From Verrucomicrobiota bacterium (GTDB taxonomy: Bacteria > Verrucomicrobiota > Verrucomicrobiia > Opitutales > Opitutaceae): DNA of 64,000 nucleotides. Location: the NCBI GenBank assembly GCA_018239845.1, contig JAFEGO010000090.1:1-64000 (forward strand), read 5' to 3'. Position 1 is the stretch's first letter. The number at the start of each line of letters is the position of its first letter. The translations under genes were made by a program, and so were the position numbers. The notes beneath the pieces are model-generated. The model was given only the letters and a program-made list of their open reading frames with translations, was not told the origin of the DNA and searched no databases. Shown one piece after another: positions 42,415-51,160 of this stretch.

Positions 42415-44073
42415 CTACTTCGCGGCCGCCATCATCGCGTCGCGGCGGGCTTTGAACTCGTTGCCCTCGCGCCACTGGGGCCAAGTCGTGCCGTTGGCGA
42501 TACGCAGGCCCACTTCCATCAGGAACGCGGTGTCCTGCGCGGCGCCCTCGAAGGTCCAGTCGGGCTGCACCTCGTCGGTGACCTTGTGGTAGCGGTTGGC
42601 GATGTAGTCGTTGATGAGCTGCTCGCCGTAGCCGTCGGGCTTGCCGATGAATTTCACCCCGCTCTTCGGATAATACGACGGCACGCCGACCTTCGCGAAC
42701 TCGAAGTGGTCGCTGCGGTAGTAGGAGCCGCGCTCGGGGTGCGACTCGGGCTGCATGTCGCGCCCCTGGGCGCGGGCGACGGCGATGCCGATGTCGTCGA
42801 TCGTCGAGGCGCCGAAGCCGACCGTGGCCATGTCGCTCGTGGGACCGAACTGGTTGGCGCCGTCCATGTTGATGTTAGCGAGCGTCTTGTTCAGCGGATA
42901 CAACGGATTGTTGGCGTAGTAGCGCGAACCGAGCAGACCCTTCTCCTCCGCGGTCACGGAGAGGAACAGGATGCTGCGCGCCGGTCGCTGGGCGGCGGGG
43001 AGCGCGTGATAGGCCTGCGCGAGCTCGAGGAGCACGGCGGTGCCGGCGGCGTTGTCCGCGGCGCCGTTGAAAATCTGGTCGCCCTTCAGCCGGTTGTCGC
43101 GGCCGAGGTGGTCCCAGTGCGCGGTGTAGATGACGAACTCGTCGCGCAGCTTCGGGTCGGCGCCGGGGAGGAGCGCGACGACGTTCTTCGAGTCCACGTT
43201 GCGGAGCTCGCTGTCGAGGGTGAAAGACGCTGTGGCCCCGAGGGCGACGGGCTTGAACCCGCGCGTGGCGGCGGTCTTTTTCAGCGCCTCGAAGTCATGG
43301 CCGGTGGCGGCGAAGAGCCGCTGCGCGGCGTCGAGCGTGAGCCAGCCCTCCATGGCGAGGTGGCTGGCGTTGCCGTCCGGCGTGCGCAGCTCGAAGTTTT
43401 CCCGGCTGCGGCTGCCGACGATCACGCCGAAGGGATAGGAGGCCGGGCCGGTCTCGTGGACAATGATGCACGCGGCGGCGCCTTTCGCGGCGGCGATCTC
43501 ATACTTGTAGGTCCAGCGGCCGTAGTAGGTCATGGCCTTGCCGCCGAAAACCTTCGGATCGAGCTGGCCGGTCTTGGGATCAACCACCGGCGGATCGTTG
43601 ATCAGCATGACGACGGTCTTGCCCCGCACATCGACGCCCTTGAAATCGTCCCAGCCATACTCGGGTGCCACCGCCCCGTAGCCGACAAACACGACGTCGC
43701 TGGCCTTCACCGCGAGGTGCGCCGCGACGCGGCTGGTGGAGCCGACGAAGTCGTTGATCGGCGTCATGGGCAGCGTCTTGCCGCCGACGTCGAAGCTCAG
43801 GGTCGGGTGCGAGGTGATGCCGACGAGCGGCACGGCCTGGAGGTAGGTGCCGTCGGGATTGCCGGGCGCGAGGCCGATTTTTTTGAATTCGCCGGTGAGG
43901 TAGGCGACCGTTTTTTCCTCGCCCGCCGAGCCGGGCGCGCGGCCCTCAAACTCGTCGGAGGCGAGCACCTTGGTCCGGGCGAGGATGCTCGCGGCGGAGA
44001 TGGCGGGCTGGGGAGCGGCCGCGAGCGCACCGGCGCAGGCGAGCCATGCACAAACAAACAGGGGGTATCGCAT
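42415..44073 (-). CDS. Secreted M28-family metallopeptidase with PA domain
   Basis: Exported zinc aminopeptidase-like protein of 552 residues. ATG 44073 gives a signal peptide ([20 protein letters not shown]). A protease-associated domain lies at ~120-260 ([34 protein letters not shown]). The M28 domain follows with all expected ligands: YTAHWDHLG (His), [10 protein letters not shown] (Asp), [10 protein letters not shown] (Glu pair), INMDG (Asp) and [14 protein letters not shown] (His). Likely releases amino acids from peptides in the periplasm or outside. No operon partner. Confidence 0.9.
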   Translation of the reverse strand: MRYPLFVCAWLACAGALAAAPQPAISAASILARTKVLASDEFEGRAPGSAGEEKTVAYLTGEFKKIGLAPGNPDGTYLQAVPLVGITSHPTLSFDVGGKTLPMTPINDFVGSTSRVAAHLAVKASDVVFVGYGAVAPEYGWDDFKGVDVRGKTVVMLINDPPVVDPKTGQLDPKVFGGKAMTYYGRWTYKYEIAAAKGAAACIIVHETGPASYPFGVIVGSRSRENFELRTPDGNASHLAMEGWLTLDAAQRLFAATGHDFEALKKTAATRGFKPVALGATASFTLDSELRNVDSKNVVALLPGADPKLRDEFVIYTAHWDHLGRDNRLKGDQIFNGAADNAAGTAVLLELAQAYHALPAAQRPARSILFLSVTAEEKGLLGSRYYANNPLYPLNKTLANINMDGANQFGPTSDMATVGFGASTIDDIGIAVARAQGRDMQPESHPERGSYYRSDHFEFAKVGVPSYYPKSGVKFIGKPDGYGEQLINDYIANRYHKVTDEVQPDWTFEGAAQDTAFLMEVGLRIANGTTWPQWREGNEFKARRDAMMAAAK

Positions 44074-44113
44074 GGGGCGAGCATGCCTGCGGCGACGGGG
44101 TTGGCAATACCCG

Positions 44114-44135
44114 GACAAAGACCCCGCGCCGGGGC
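44114..44135 (-). terminator. Possible terminator after the soluble hybrid kinase
   Basis: On the minus strand CCCCG-GCG-CGGGG (44122-44134) is followed by TCTTTGT, one base after the kinase stop. The short T-tract makes this a weak call. Confidence 0.4.
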
Positions 44136-46067
44136 TCACTCCGCCGGGGCGGACGACGGCGGCACGGCAGCATGGATCGCCTCGTGGACGCGCGCCAGGA
44201 GCTGCTCGACGATGAAGGGCTTGTTCACCACCTGCGTGTTGAAGCCCGCGGACTCGCGCGCTTTTTTCAACAGGCCCGCCGAGGCCGCGCCGCTGACCAG
44301 CAGCATGCGCACGTCGGGGTTGATCCGCTTCAGCAGGCGCGACATCGCCACGCCGTCGAGATTGGGCATCTGGACATCGGATACCACCAGGCGCACGTCC
44401 TTGAAATGCTTGGCGTAGAGGATGAGCGCATCGATGCCGTCGGAGGCGACCTGCACCCGGTAGCCGTGGCGGGTGAGCACCGTCGCGACCATGTCGCGGA
44501 TCGTCTCCTCGTCATCGACGATCAAAATGACCTCGCCGTTGCCCCGGAGCTGCGCCGAGGGCTGCGTCGGACGCTGCTGGGTGCCACCGGTGTCGGCGGG
44601 CAGATAGAGGGTGAAGGCGGTCCCCTTCCCCACCTCCGTCCACAGCTGCAGGAAACCGCCGTGGTTGCTGACGATGCCCCGCACCGTCGAGAGGCCGAGC
44701 CCGGTGCCCTTGCCGATCTCCTTGGTGGTGAAAAACGGCTCCCACATGCGCGCGGCCACCTCGGGGGCGATGCCCGAGCCTGTGTCCTCGACGCGCAGCA
44801 TCAGGTACGAGCCGGGACGCCCGCCTTCGATCGCGCCCGCCGCCACCGGGCCCAGTTCGACGTTCTCCGCCTTCAGGCGGAGCGTGCCACCGGCGGGCAT
44901 CGCATCCCGGGCGTTGACGCAGAGGTTGAGCACGACCTGGTGGAGCTGCGTGGCGTTGGCGTTCACGGGCCACAGGCCCGCGGGGATATCCTCCTCCAGC
45001 CGGATGTCCTTGGGAAAGGTCGCGTGGATGAAGCGCACGAGGTCATGGAGCAGGTGCCGGACCTGCATGAGCTGCATCTCGCCGTTGACCCCGTGGGCAA
45101 AACCGAGGATCTGGCGCACCAGGCCGACCCCGCGCTCCGCGCTGCTTTCGAGCGTATCCAGCAATTTGATTCCTGCCGGGTCGGCGACGAAGTCGCGCAG
45201 CAGCGGCACGCCCATCGCGATGGGCGCGAGCATGTTGTTGAGGTCGTGGGCGATGCCGGCGGCGAGAAGGCCGATGTTTTCCAGCCGCTGCGCGCGGAGA
45301 AACTGCTCCTCGAGCCGCTTCCGCTCGGTGATGTCGCCGCAGATGCTGAGCCGCGCCTTGCGCTCGCCGCGCTCGTCGAGGATGCGCGACTGCCGCATCT
45401 CCAGCACCAGCGCGATGCCGCAGCGGTTGCGCACGTGGAGTTCGCCGCGCCATTCGTCCTGACGGGCCGCCTCGGCCCAGACGGCCTGGAACTTGGCCGC
45501 ATCGTCGCCCTCCGGAAATAGCTGCGCGATCAGGCGGCCCTGCGCCTCCGCCGCGGTCCATCTGAAGAGACGCGCGGCACCGCTGTTCCAGTAGATGATG
45601 CGGTCCTCCAGGTCGGTGATGAGGATGGCCTCGTGCGCCTGGTTGAGCATCTCGGCCTGCTCGCGGACCAGCCGCTCGGCCTGCTGGCGGACTTTCTGGC
45701 TGTCTCGGTCCCGCATGACGCGGTGGATCGCCGAGATGAGGCGTTTCATGCGGTCCTTCAGGATATAGTCCTGCGCGCCGCCTTGCAGGGCCTCGATCGC
45801 GCGGTCCTCGCCGATCGTGCCGGAGAGGAAGACAAACGGCGTGTCCGGCAGGCGCTGCCGGGCGAGCTTGAGGGCCTCCAGCCCGCTGTAGTGGGCCATG
45901 CTGAAATCCGACAGGATCAGGTCGCATGGCTCGCGGTCGGCCAGCTCGCGCGCAAAGGCCTCCTCCGTCGAGACCTGCCGCATCACGCAGTCAGGCCACT
46001 CCCCCGCGATCATCGCGTGGATCAGCTCGGCGTCAGCGGGATTGTCCTCGAGGTGGACGATTTTCAT
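44136..46067 (-). CDS. Soluble hybrid histidine kinase, REC-PAS-HisKA-HATPase-REC
   Basis: Cytosolic signalling protein of 643 residues with no membrane helix. N-terminal receiver ([11 protein letters not shown], acceptor D54 in [13 protein letters not shown]), PAS domain ([22 protein letters not shown], then [15 protein letters not shown]), HisKA with [13 protein letters not shown], ATPase domain ([31 protein letters not shown]), and a C-terminal receiver ([30 protein letters not shown]). Receiver-first kinases usually relay from another kinase. ATG 46067 begins the receiver exactly. It starts 17 bases after the YcaO-like gene, so both are probably co-transcribed. Confidence 0.9.
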   Translation of the reverse strand: MKIVHLEDNPADAELIHAMIAGEWPDCVMRQVSTEEAFARELADREPCDLILSDFSMAHYSGLEALKLARQRLPDTPFVFLSGTIGEDRAIEALQGGAQDYILKDRMKRLISAIHRVMRDRDSQKVRQQAERLVREQAEMLNQAHEAILITDLEDRIIYWNSGAARLFRWTAAEAQGRLIAQLFPEGDDAAKFQAVWAEAARQDEWRGELHVRNRCGIALVLEMRQSRILDERGERKARLSICGDITERKRLEEQFLRAQRLENIGLLAAGIAHDLNNMLAPIAMGVPLLRDFVADPAGIKLLDTLESSAERGVGLVRQILGFAHGVNGEMQLMQVRHLLHDLVRFIHATFPKDIRLEEDIPAGLWPVNANATQLHQVVLNLCVNARDAMPAGGTLRLKAENVELGPVAAGAIEGGRPGSYLMLRVEDTGSGIAPEVAARMWEPFFTTKEIGKGTGLGLSTVRGIVSNHGGFLQLWTEVGKGTAFTLYLPADTGGTQQRPTQPSAQLRGNGEVILIVDDEETIRDMVATVLTRHGYRVQVASDGIDALILYAKHFKDVRLVVSDVQMPNLDGVAMSRLLKRINPDVRMLLVSGAASAGLLKKARESAGFNTQVVNKPFIVEQLLARVHEAIHAAVPPSSAPAE

Positions 46068-46084
46068 ACGGGCGGCGGTCTTAG

Positions 46085-46972
46085 TTACCAAAAGAAATAG
46101 CGCTCGTCCGGCTCCAGGAATTCCCGCGACGGCGGCTGCAAGGCAAAGCGCCACACCGTGGCGTACTCGGACCACGGGCCCGGGATCTCGCAGTCGCACA
46201 CGACCTCGGGCCGCACGAGCGCGCGGCCGGCGGGCCGCGCCAGGCGTTCCCGGAAAAGCTGATACCCTTCCTCCGACGCAAAAAACAGACAGCGCCGCTC
46301 AAACAGGCCGGTGGGCAGCGTCTTGTCGCCCGCCACGAAACCGAGCCACCAGGCGCGCAGCACCATGTCGTGGCGCGCGAGCTCGACCACCGCGCGCTCG
46401 CAGGCCGCGCCGACGGACTCCTCCGCGCCGTACCCATAGACGTAGCCGCCCCACTGCGCGCGGGCGTAGGCCACGACGCTCACGCCGCCAAACGGCCCGT
46501 CGATCGCCACCGCGGATACGCCCGGCCAGTCGGTCGCGACCTCGTGGCCCTCGGCCAGCCCCTCCCACCAGGAAAGCAGACAATACCGCTCGACGGCCTC
46601 GAGCACGGCCTTGCGCCGCGCATCGCGCCGGAACATGCCGGGAAACGCCGACATGCCGTTCGACGACGGATCGACCTCAAAGCCAAACTCCCCCGCCCGG
46701 CTCGAGCGCACCGTCGCATAATAGGCCCAGCGCTCCAGCGCCTCGGAGATGGCCATATGCCGGGCGATGCCCGCCACCGCGTGCGAGCCCGTGCCATCGG
46801 CATTGCTATAAATTGTTTGCGGCTTTTTTTGCACCAACCCGGTTGTGAGGGTGGCGTTCGCCTGGATCATCTGCCTGCCGCGGACGGTGCAAACCCCCGT
46901 CTCGATGCGCGCAATCGGCCCGCCATGCGCCGCGAGCACATTACGATAGCGAAAAGCAGCTAAGCTTAACAT
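46085..46972 (-). CDS. Compact YcaO-like protein (putative ATP-dependent cyclodehydratase family)
   Basis: Protein of 295 residues, without signal peptide or helix. Three stretches align in order and spacing with YcaO ATP/Mg motifs: residues 59-84 GTGSHAV-AISEALERW (E77, E80, R81), residues 101-136 DPSSNGMSAF-KAVLEAVERYCLLSWW (E125, E128, R129), and residues 180-201 GYGAEESVGAACERAVVELAR (R193, E197). YcaO enzymes activate peptide amides with ATP to form azolines, amidines or thioamides. The Pro-rich tail of azoline-forming YcaOs is absent, and no partner E1-like or TfuA protein is seen. Smaller than usual (~400 or more). A short peptide gene ends 23 bases upstream. Family call is by motif reading only; the start could be a GTG 11 codons on. 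Confidence 0.62.
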   Translation of the reverse strand: MLSLAAFRYRNVLAAHGGPIARIETGVCTVRGRQMIQANATLTTGLVQKKPQTIYSNADGTGSHAVAGIARHMAISEALERWAYYATVRSSRAGEFGFEVDPSSNGMSAFPGMFRRDARRKAVLEAVERYCLLSWWEGLAEGHEVATDWPGVSAVAIDGPFGGVSVVAYARAQWGGYVYGYGAEESVGAACERAVVELARHDMVLRAWWLGFVAGDKTLPTGLFERRCLFFASEEGYQLFRERLARPAGRALVRPEVVCDCEIPGPWSEYATVWRFALQPPSREFLEPDERYFFW

Positions 46973-46980
46973 AGTTCGCA

Positions 46981-46995
46981 GTTAGCGTTGCTAAC
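46981..46995. promoter_or_regulatory. Hairpin between peptide and YcaO-like genes
   Basis: GTTAGC-GTT-GCTAAC: a perfect 6-bp stem with 3-base loop that fills most of the 23-base gap. It could stabilise the peptide message or limit read-through into the downstream gene. No T-run follows it. Confidence 0.4.
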
Positions 46996-47160
46996 TCAGG
47001 CCAAGGCACAGGGTTCGACACAGGGGGCCACGGGCACCCTAGCGCCATTTATAATCAGATGCTCGTCCAGCGGATCGAGACGAGAGGCTGCATGAGCAAA
47101 ACCCAGGGTAAACAGGAGTGTTGAAACGACTCCGAGGATCAGACGTTGGATGGTATTCAT
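46996..47160 (-). CDS. Small secreted-type peptide with CxxxC tail, next to YcaO
   Basis: Peptide of 54 residues from ATG 47160 (11 codons shorter than the longest frame). Residues 1-24 look like a Sec signal: R6, hydrophobic core LILGVVSTLLFTLGF, and a cleavage motif AHA before A25. The predicted 30-residue mature part is acidic to neutral (SRLDPLDEHLIINGARVPVA) and ends PCVEPCALA, with cysteines at 47 and 51. It sits 23 bases upstream of the YcaO-like gene, same strand, so it may be its substrate or simply a small lipoprotein-like or secreted factor. Lower GC than neighbours. Coding status rests on signal-peptide shape and position; no homologue is known to me. Confidence 0.5.
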   Translation of the reverse strand: MNTIQRLILGVVSTLLFTLGFAHAASRLDPLDEHLIINGARVPVAPCVEPCALA

Positions 47161-47207
47161 AACGCCGATAACATCGGGTGGACTTTTGGCCATCCGCCAT
47201 AGTGCAA

Positions 47208-47227
47208 ACTACCGGAAATCCGGTAGT
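47208..47227. promoter_or_regulatory. 20-bp palindrome between divergent peptide/YcaO and sensor kinase units
   Basis: ACTACCGG-AAAT-CCGGTAGT: perfect 8-bp arms with a 4-base centre. It lies 48 bases upstream of the peptide start and 61 upstream of the kinase start, in the middle of the 128-base divergent gap. Good operator candidate for both units; the NarL-type regulator at 51114-51776 could be the binder. Confidence 0.6.
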
Positions 47228-47288
47228 CCGCCCTTTCATCAAATTCGCATCGCCATCCTAGGGAAATCTGCCCGCAATCGCGTGCATC

Positions 47289-49364
47289 ATGACCCGATCG
47301 GTCCTAACGTACTCAACAGCCCGCACCTTACTGCGGGCCTTGATGTTGTTAACCGTCGTCAACCTCGCCGCCAGAATACACGCAGCTTCACCCGGTTACC
47401 CGCTCGTCACCGCATTCTCATTGCACGATATTGGCGGCGATGCCACGACCCGATGCTGGTCTGCAGTGCAGGATCTCGACGGCGTCATGCATTTCGGCCA
47501 CGACGGCATTGTTCACTACGACGGTACCCATTGGAGCATGACACCCGTGCCCGGAGTCTATGCCCTGCGCGGCCTCGATGTGGGCGCCGACGGTCGCCTC
47601 TGGTATGCAGGAAACGGCGACATTGGTTGGCTCGCTCGCGACGGACCGGGCCGCTGGAAACCTCACTCCCTGCGCAGCCAACTGTCAGGGGAAGAAAGTA
47701 ATTTGGGTGAAGTCTGGCAGGTTCTGGCCGAAGGCAATGAGGCGGTCTTTGTGACTGAAGACCGCGTGCTGCGCTGGGACGGCTCGGCCTTCCGCAGCTG
47801 GTATCTGCCCGGGGGCCGTCGCATCGTGGCATCGCGCTGCGGCGGGATCATCTACGTTCATCACGAGTCAACCGGGCTGTACGCCCTCACGCCCGACGGG
47901 CCCAAGCTGGTGATCCCCGCCTCCCTGCTGCATGAGGCGTTCGTGTACGGCATGGAACTTCTCGACCGTGGCTGGCTTCTTGTGACCTCGAAGGGATTTT
48001 TTACTTTTGCAGATGGCCGATTGACTCCGATGGGCCCCGAGGTTTCCAAATACGTCAGTGCCTCCTCATTGGTCGGAGTGACCCGCCTGAATGATGGACG
48101 TTTTGTCTTGGGCACGTATCGCGGAGGCCTCGTCGTCGTGCGGCGCGATGGTAGCCTCGACCGCATTTTGACCGAGCAGGATGGCCTGCCTACGCGGGTG
48201 ATATATTCGGTATTTGCCGATCGTGAAGGTGGCTTATGGGCCACGTCGCCCTCACATATATTCCACGTTGCCCTCAATTCGCCTTCGGCAGTTTTTACCG
48301 AACACGCCGGCTTGCCCAAGCTGCCCGTGCACAGCCTGGCCCGGCAAGACGGACGCTTGTTTGCCGCTACGGACAACGGGGTGTACTCGTTGCAGGACGA
48401 CGGACTGCATTTCCTGCCCGTTGACGGCCTGAATCACCGCGCGGAACTCATGCAATCCTCCGGGCACGGTCTGCTGCTCACGGATCACCGCTACGTGAAT
48501 CTTTTCGTTCCGACATCAGGTCTCCGCAGGCTTTGCTCCACTCAGCTTGGCGCCCAGACGCTATTGTCCTCCTCGAATCAGCCTGGGCAGGTGATACTTT
48601 CAAGCGGACGGGAAATCATCCTCATCGAGGACGAGAACCGCTCTCGAGTACTGGTGAAAAACCTGCCAGACATTCCCACGTCCATCGCCGAAGACGCAAC
48701 CGGCGGGCTCTGGATCGGCACGTCGTTGAACGGCCTTCTTTATGCCCGACCGGAGCCTAGATCTACGGTCGAGGCCTTGCCCGCCGCTGGTCTCCATGGT
48801 CTGCCATCTGGCGATGGCCAATCCATGGTCGTCGCCACCACGCACGGCGATATCATCGCTATTGAGCCAGGCGCTGCTTCGTTCCTACGACACAACACTA
48901 ACAATTTCGAACCTGTTGTGGATTTCCCCAAGCGCAATGTTTCCGTCATGCCTTCGGCCTCGGAAGACGGATCAGTGTGGATAATCCATTCCAGCTCCGG
49001 GAGCCTGCCTGCCACTCTCGCTCGCATAGCCTTGATCGGCAACCACGCCGTATGGCAGCCGCATGCTGCGGAAGGTTTGGCCGCCATTGGCGAGCCACAG
49101 TCTCTGCTAACTGAAGCCATGCCCAATCGAGGCACAGTGGTCTGGGTTGGCGGTACCGACGGGATTCTGCGCAATACCCTTGGACCAAGCCTCTTGCTCC
49201 TGCGCCGCACGCCCCGCTACTCCACGCCTTTGCCCGCCACGCCGAACACTCGGAGCTCGATCCCATCACCGGCACCCTGCCCTACGCCACCGGCTCGGTC
49301 GTCTTCGAGTTCGCCGCGCCGGAATTCTCCGGCTACTCCACGCTGCGGCTGGAGACCCGCATGA
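47289..49364 (+). CDS. Propeller sensor part of a hybrid kinase, frame broken near 49200
   Basis: N-terminal part of a two-component regulator with a periplasmic beta-propeller. Signal peptide (LLRALMLLTVVNLAARIHA), then repeated propeller blades such as FGHDGIVHYDGTHWS, EDRVLRWDGSAFRSW, LFAATDNGVYSLQDDG and GGLWIGTSLNGLLYA. Up to WVGGTDGILRNTLGPSLLLLR (about 49205) it reads as protein; the final ~53 residues are low-complexity Ser/Pro/Arg, a wrong-frame signature. In another frame the same DNA reads LPYATGSVVFEFAAPEFSGY, the Y_Y_Y domain that should follow. One base seems to be missing at about 49190-49215. Base composition upstream of the break is visibly lower in GC than downstream. Confidence 0.7.
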   Translation: MTRSVLTYSTARTLLRALMLLTVVNLAARIHAASPGYPLVTAFSLHDIGGDATTRCWSAVQDLDGVMHFGHDGIVHYDGTHWSMTPVPGVYALRGLDVGADGRLWYAGNGDIGWLARDGPGRWKPHSLRSQLSGEESNLGEVWQVLAEGNEAVFVTEDRVLRWDGSAFRSWYLPGGRRIVASRCGGIIYVHHESTGLYALTPDGPKLVIPASLLHEAFVYGMELLDRGWLLVTSKGFFTFADGRLTPMGPEVSKYVSASSLVGVTRLNDGRFVLGTYRGGLVVVRRDGSLDRILTEQDGLPTRVIYSVFADREGGLWATSPSHIFHVALNSPSAVFTEHAGLPKLPVHSLARQDGRLFAATDNGVYSLQDDGLHFLPVDGLNHRAELMQSSGHGLLLTDHRYVNLFVPTSGLRRLCSTQLGAQTLLSSSNQPGQVILSSGREIILIEDENRSRVLVKNLPDIPTSIAEDATGGLWIGTSLNGLLYARPEPRSTVEALPAAGLHGLPSGDGQSMVVATTHGDIIAIEPGAASFLRHNTNNFEPVVDFPKRNVSVMPSASEDGSVWIIHSSSGSLPATLARIALIGNHAVWQPHAAEGLAAIGEPQSLLTEAMPNRGTVVWVGGTDGILRNTLGPSLLLLRRTPRYSTPLPATPNTRSSIPSPAPCPTPPARSSSSSPRRNSPATPRCGWRPA

Positions 49365-51160
49365 GCGGCGTCGATAACGACTGGGTTCCCGCCGACCCCG
49401 GCGGGCGGCGCGTGTTTACCGCGATGCGCGAGGGCTCCTATCTTTTCCAGGTCCGCGCGGTCGCGGAGACGGGCCGGGCGAGCGAGCCGACGGGGTTCCA
49501 TTTCGAGATCGCCCCGCCTTGGTGGCGCTCCACGCCGGCCGCCCTCGCCGCCCTGTTCCTCGGCGCCGGGGTCATCTACGGGGTCTTCCGCTATCGCGAG
49601 CATACCCTGCGCCGCCGCAATGCCGAGCTGGAGGAGAAGGTCCGCACCCGCACCGTCGAGCTCGAGCTGGCCAGCGCGGCCAAGACCCAGTTCGTGGCCA
49701 ACATGAGCCACGATATCCGCAATCCCCTCAACGGCATCGTCGGCCTCACCCTCGCCCTCGACGACACGCCGCTCGACGCGCGCCAGCGCGAGCTCGTCTC
49801 CACCCTGCGCGAGTGCACCGCCTACCTCGCGACCCTGGTGGACGACGTGCTCGACTTCGCCAGCATCGAGGCCGGCCGGGTGGAGCTGCGGCCCGGCCCC
49901 TTTGCCCCGGCCGAGCTGTTGCGCTCGATCGCCGCCACGCTCCGGGCGGAGGTGGCGCAGTCGGGCGCGGCGTTCGTCATCGAGACCTCGCCCAATCTCC
50001 CCGCGACGGTCACCGGCGACGCCGGCCGGATCCAGCAGATCCTGATCAACTACGCCGGCAACGCCCTGAAATACGCCGGCGGCCGCATCGTTCTCTCCGC
50101 CCACGTCCCGCCGGGCGCACCCGGGGAGATCGAGTTTGCCGTGACCGATTCCGGCCCCGGCATCAGCGAGGCCGACCAGGCCCGCCTGTTCTCCAAGTTC
50201 ACCCGCCTCGCCCAGCAGCCCGGCGCGCAGATCGAGGGCACCGGTCTCGGCCTCGCTTCCTGCAAGCTCCTGGCCGACCTCATGGACGGCTCCGTCGGCG
50301 TCGAGAGCCAGCCCGGCCAGGGGTCGCGCTTCACGCTCCGGCTCCCGCTGGCCGCGGCGGTGGAGGCTCCCCTGCTCCCGGTTGCCACCGCGACCCTGCC
50401 CCCGGCGACCGTCCTCCTCGTCGAGGATACGGATTACAACGCCTGGGCGGCCAACGCCGTGCTCGCGAAGCTCGGGCTCACCGCCACCCGCGCGCACACC
50501 GGCGCCGAGGCCCTCGAACTCTTCGCCACCCAGCGCTTCAACATCGTGCTCCTCGACCGCAACCTGCCCGACCTCGACGGCACCGAGGTCGCGCGGCGCA
50601 TGCGCGCCCTGGAGGAAAACGGCCAGCATGCCCTGCTCCTCGCCGTCACGGCCTACTGTACGGCCGAGGACCGCGAACTCTGCCTCAAGTCGGGCATGGA
50701 TGCCTTCGTCGGCAAGCCCCTCACGCCGGAGAAGCTCCGCCGCGCGCTCCTCGGCACCGGGCGCCAGCTCCTCGCCGCGGCCTCCGTGCAGGAGCCGCCC
50801 GGGCTGCGCAGCCCCGCCTTCGACCTCACCTTGCTCGGCTACCTCTCCGACGGCACCCCGCAGGGGCTGGAGGCCCAGGTGGCGCGTTTCCTCGGCGTCC
50901 TCGCCGAGGCCGCGCAGCAGCTTCAGGTCAGCGCCGCGGACAATGACTTCCACGCTCTGGCCGACACGGCGCACGGCGTGCTTTCCCAGGCCCGGCTCAT
51001 CGGCTGCACCGCGCTCAGCGAGGCGGCGGTGGATCTCGAGCAGGCCGCCCGTGCCAAGCGGCCCGATGCCGTCGGCGAACTCCTCGCGCGCGTGCGCGTC
51101 GAGATCGACGTCGTCACGGCAGCATTGCGCCATCCCCCCCGCGCCCTGAACTCAGAGTGA
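49361..51160 (+). CDS. Hybrid kinase part: Y_Y_Y end, membrane helix, HisKA, HATPase, REC, Hpt-like
   Basis: Downstream part of the broken kinase, 599 residues if started at ATG 49361, which overlaps the stop of the first part as ATGA. The frame is open upstream to at least ~49202 and encodes the rest of the Y_Y_Y domain. Then one membrane helix (AALAALFLGAGVIYGVF), a coiled coil, HisKA (FVANMSHDIRNPLNGI), ATPase domain (NYAGNALKYA, VTDSGPGIS, GTGLGLASCKLL), a receiver (LVEDTDYNA, LLDRNLPDLDG, GKPL) and an Hpt-like end. The Hpt motif reads AHGVLSQARL instead of HxLKGxA. A fused gene would span 47289-51160. Confidence 0.8.
   Translation: MSGVDNDWVPADPGGRRVFTAMREGSYLFQVRAVAETGRASEPTGFHFEIAPPWWRSTPAALAALFLGAGVIYGVFRYREHTLRRRNAELEEKVRTRTVELELASAAKTQFVANMSHDIRNPLNGIVGLTLALDDTPLDARQRELVSTLRECTAYLATLVDDVLDFASIEAGRVELRPGPFAPAELLRSIAATLRAEVAQSGAAFVIETSPNLPATVTGDAGRIQQILINYAGNALKYAGGRIVLSAHVPPGAPGEIEFAVTDSGPGISEADQARLFSKFTRLAQQPGAQIEGTGLGLASCKLLADLMDGSVGVESQPGQGSRFTLRLPLAAAVEAPLLPVATATLPPATVLLVEDTDYNAWAANAVLAKLGLTATRAHTGAEALELFATQRFNIVLLDRNLPDLDGTEVARRMRALEENGQHALLLAVTAYCTAEDRELCLKSGMDAFVGKPLTPEKLRRALLGTGRQLLAAASVQEPPGLRSPAFDLTLLGYLSDGTPQGLEAQVARFLGVLAEAAQQLQVSAADNDFHALADTAHGVLSQARLIGCTALSEAAVDLEQAARAKRPDAVGELLARVRVEIDVVTAALRHPPRALNSE

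Noticed and set aside
42397-42415. GCCCC-GGTT-GGGGC repeat between the chelatase and M28 genes as a bidirectional terminator
   Set aside because: Short 5-bp stem and no T-tract on either side; too weak to list as a feature.
49190-49220. Programmed ribosomal frameshift in the propeller kinase
   Set aside because: No X_XXY_YYZ-type slippery heptamer or obvious downstream pseudoknot seen; a simple one-base loss or sequencing error is more economical.
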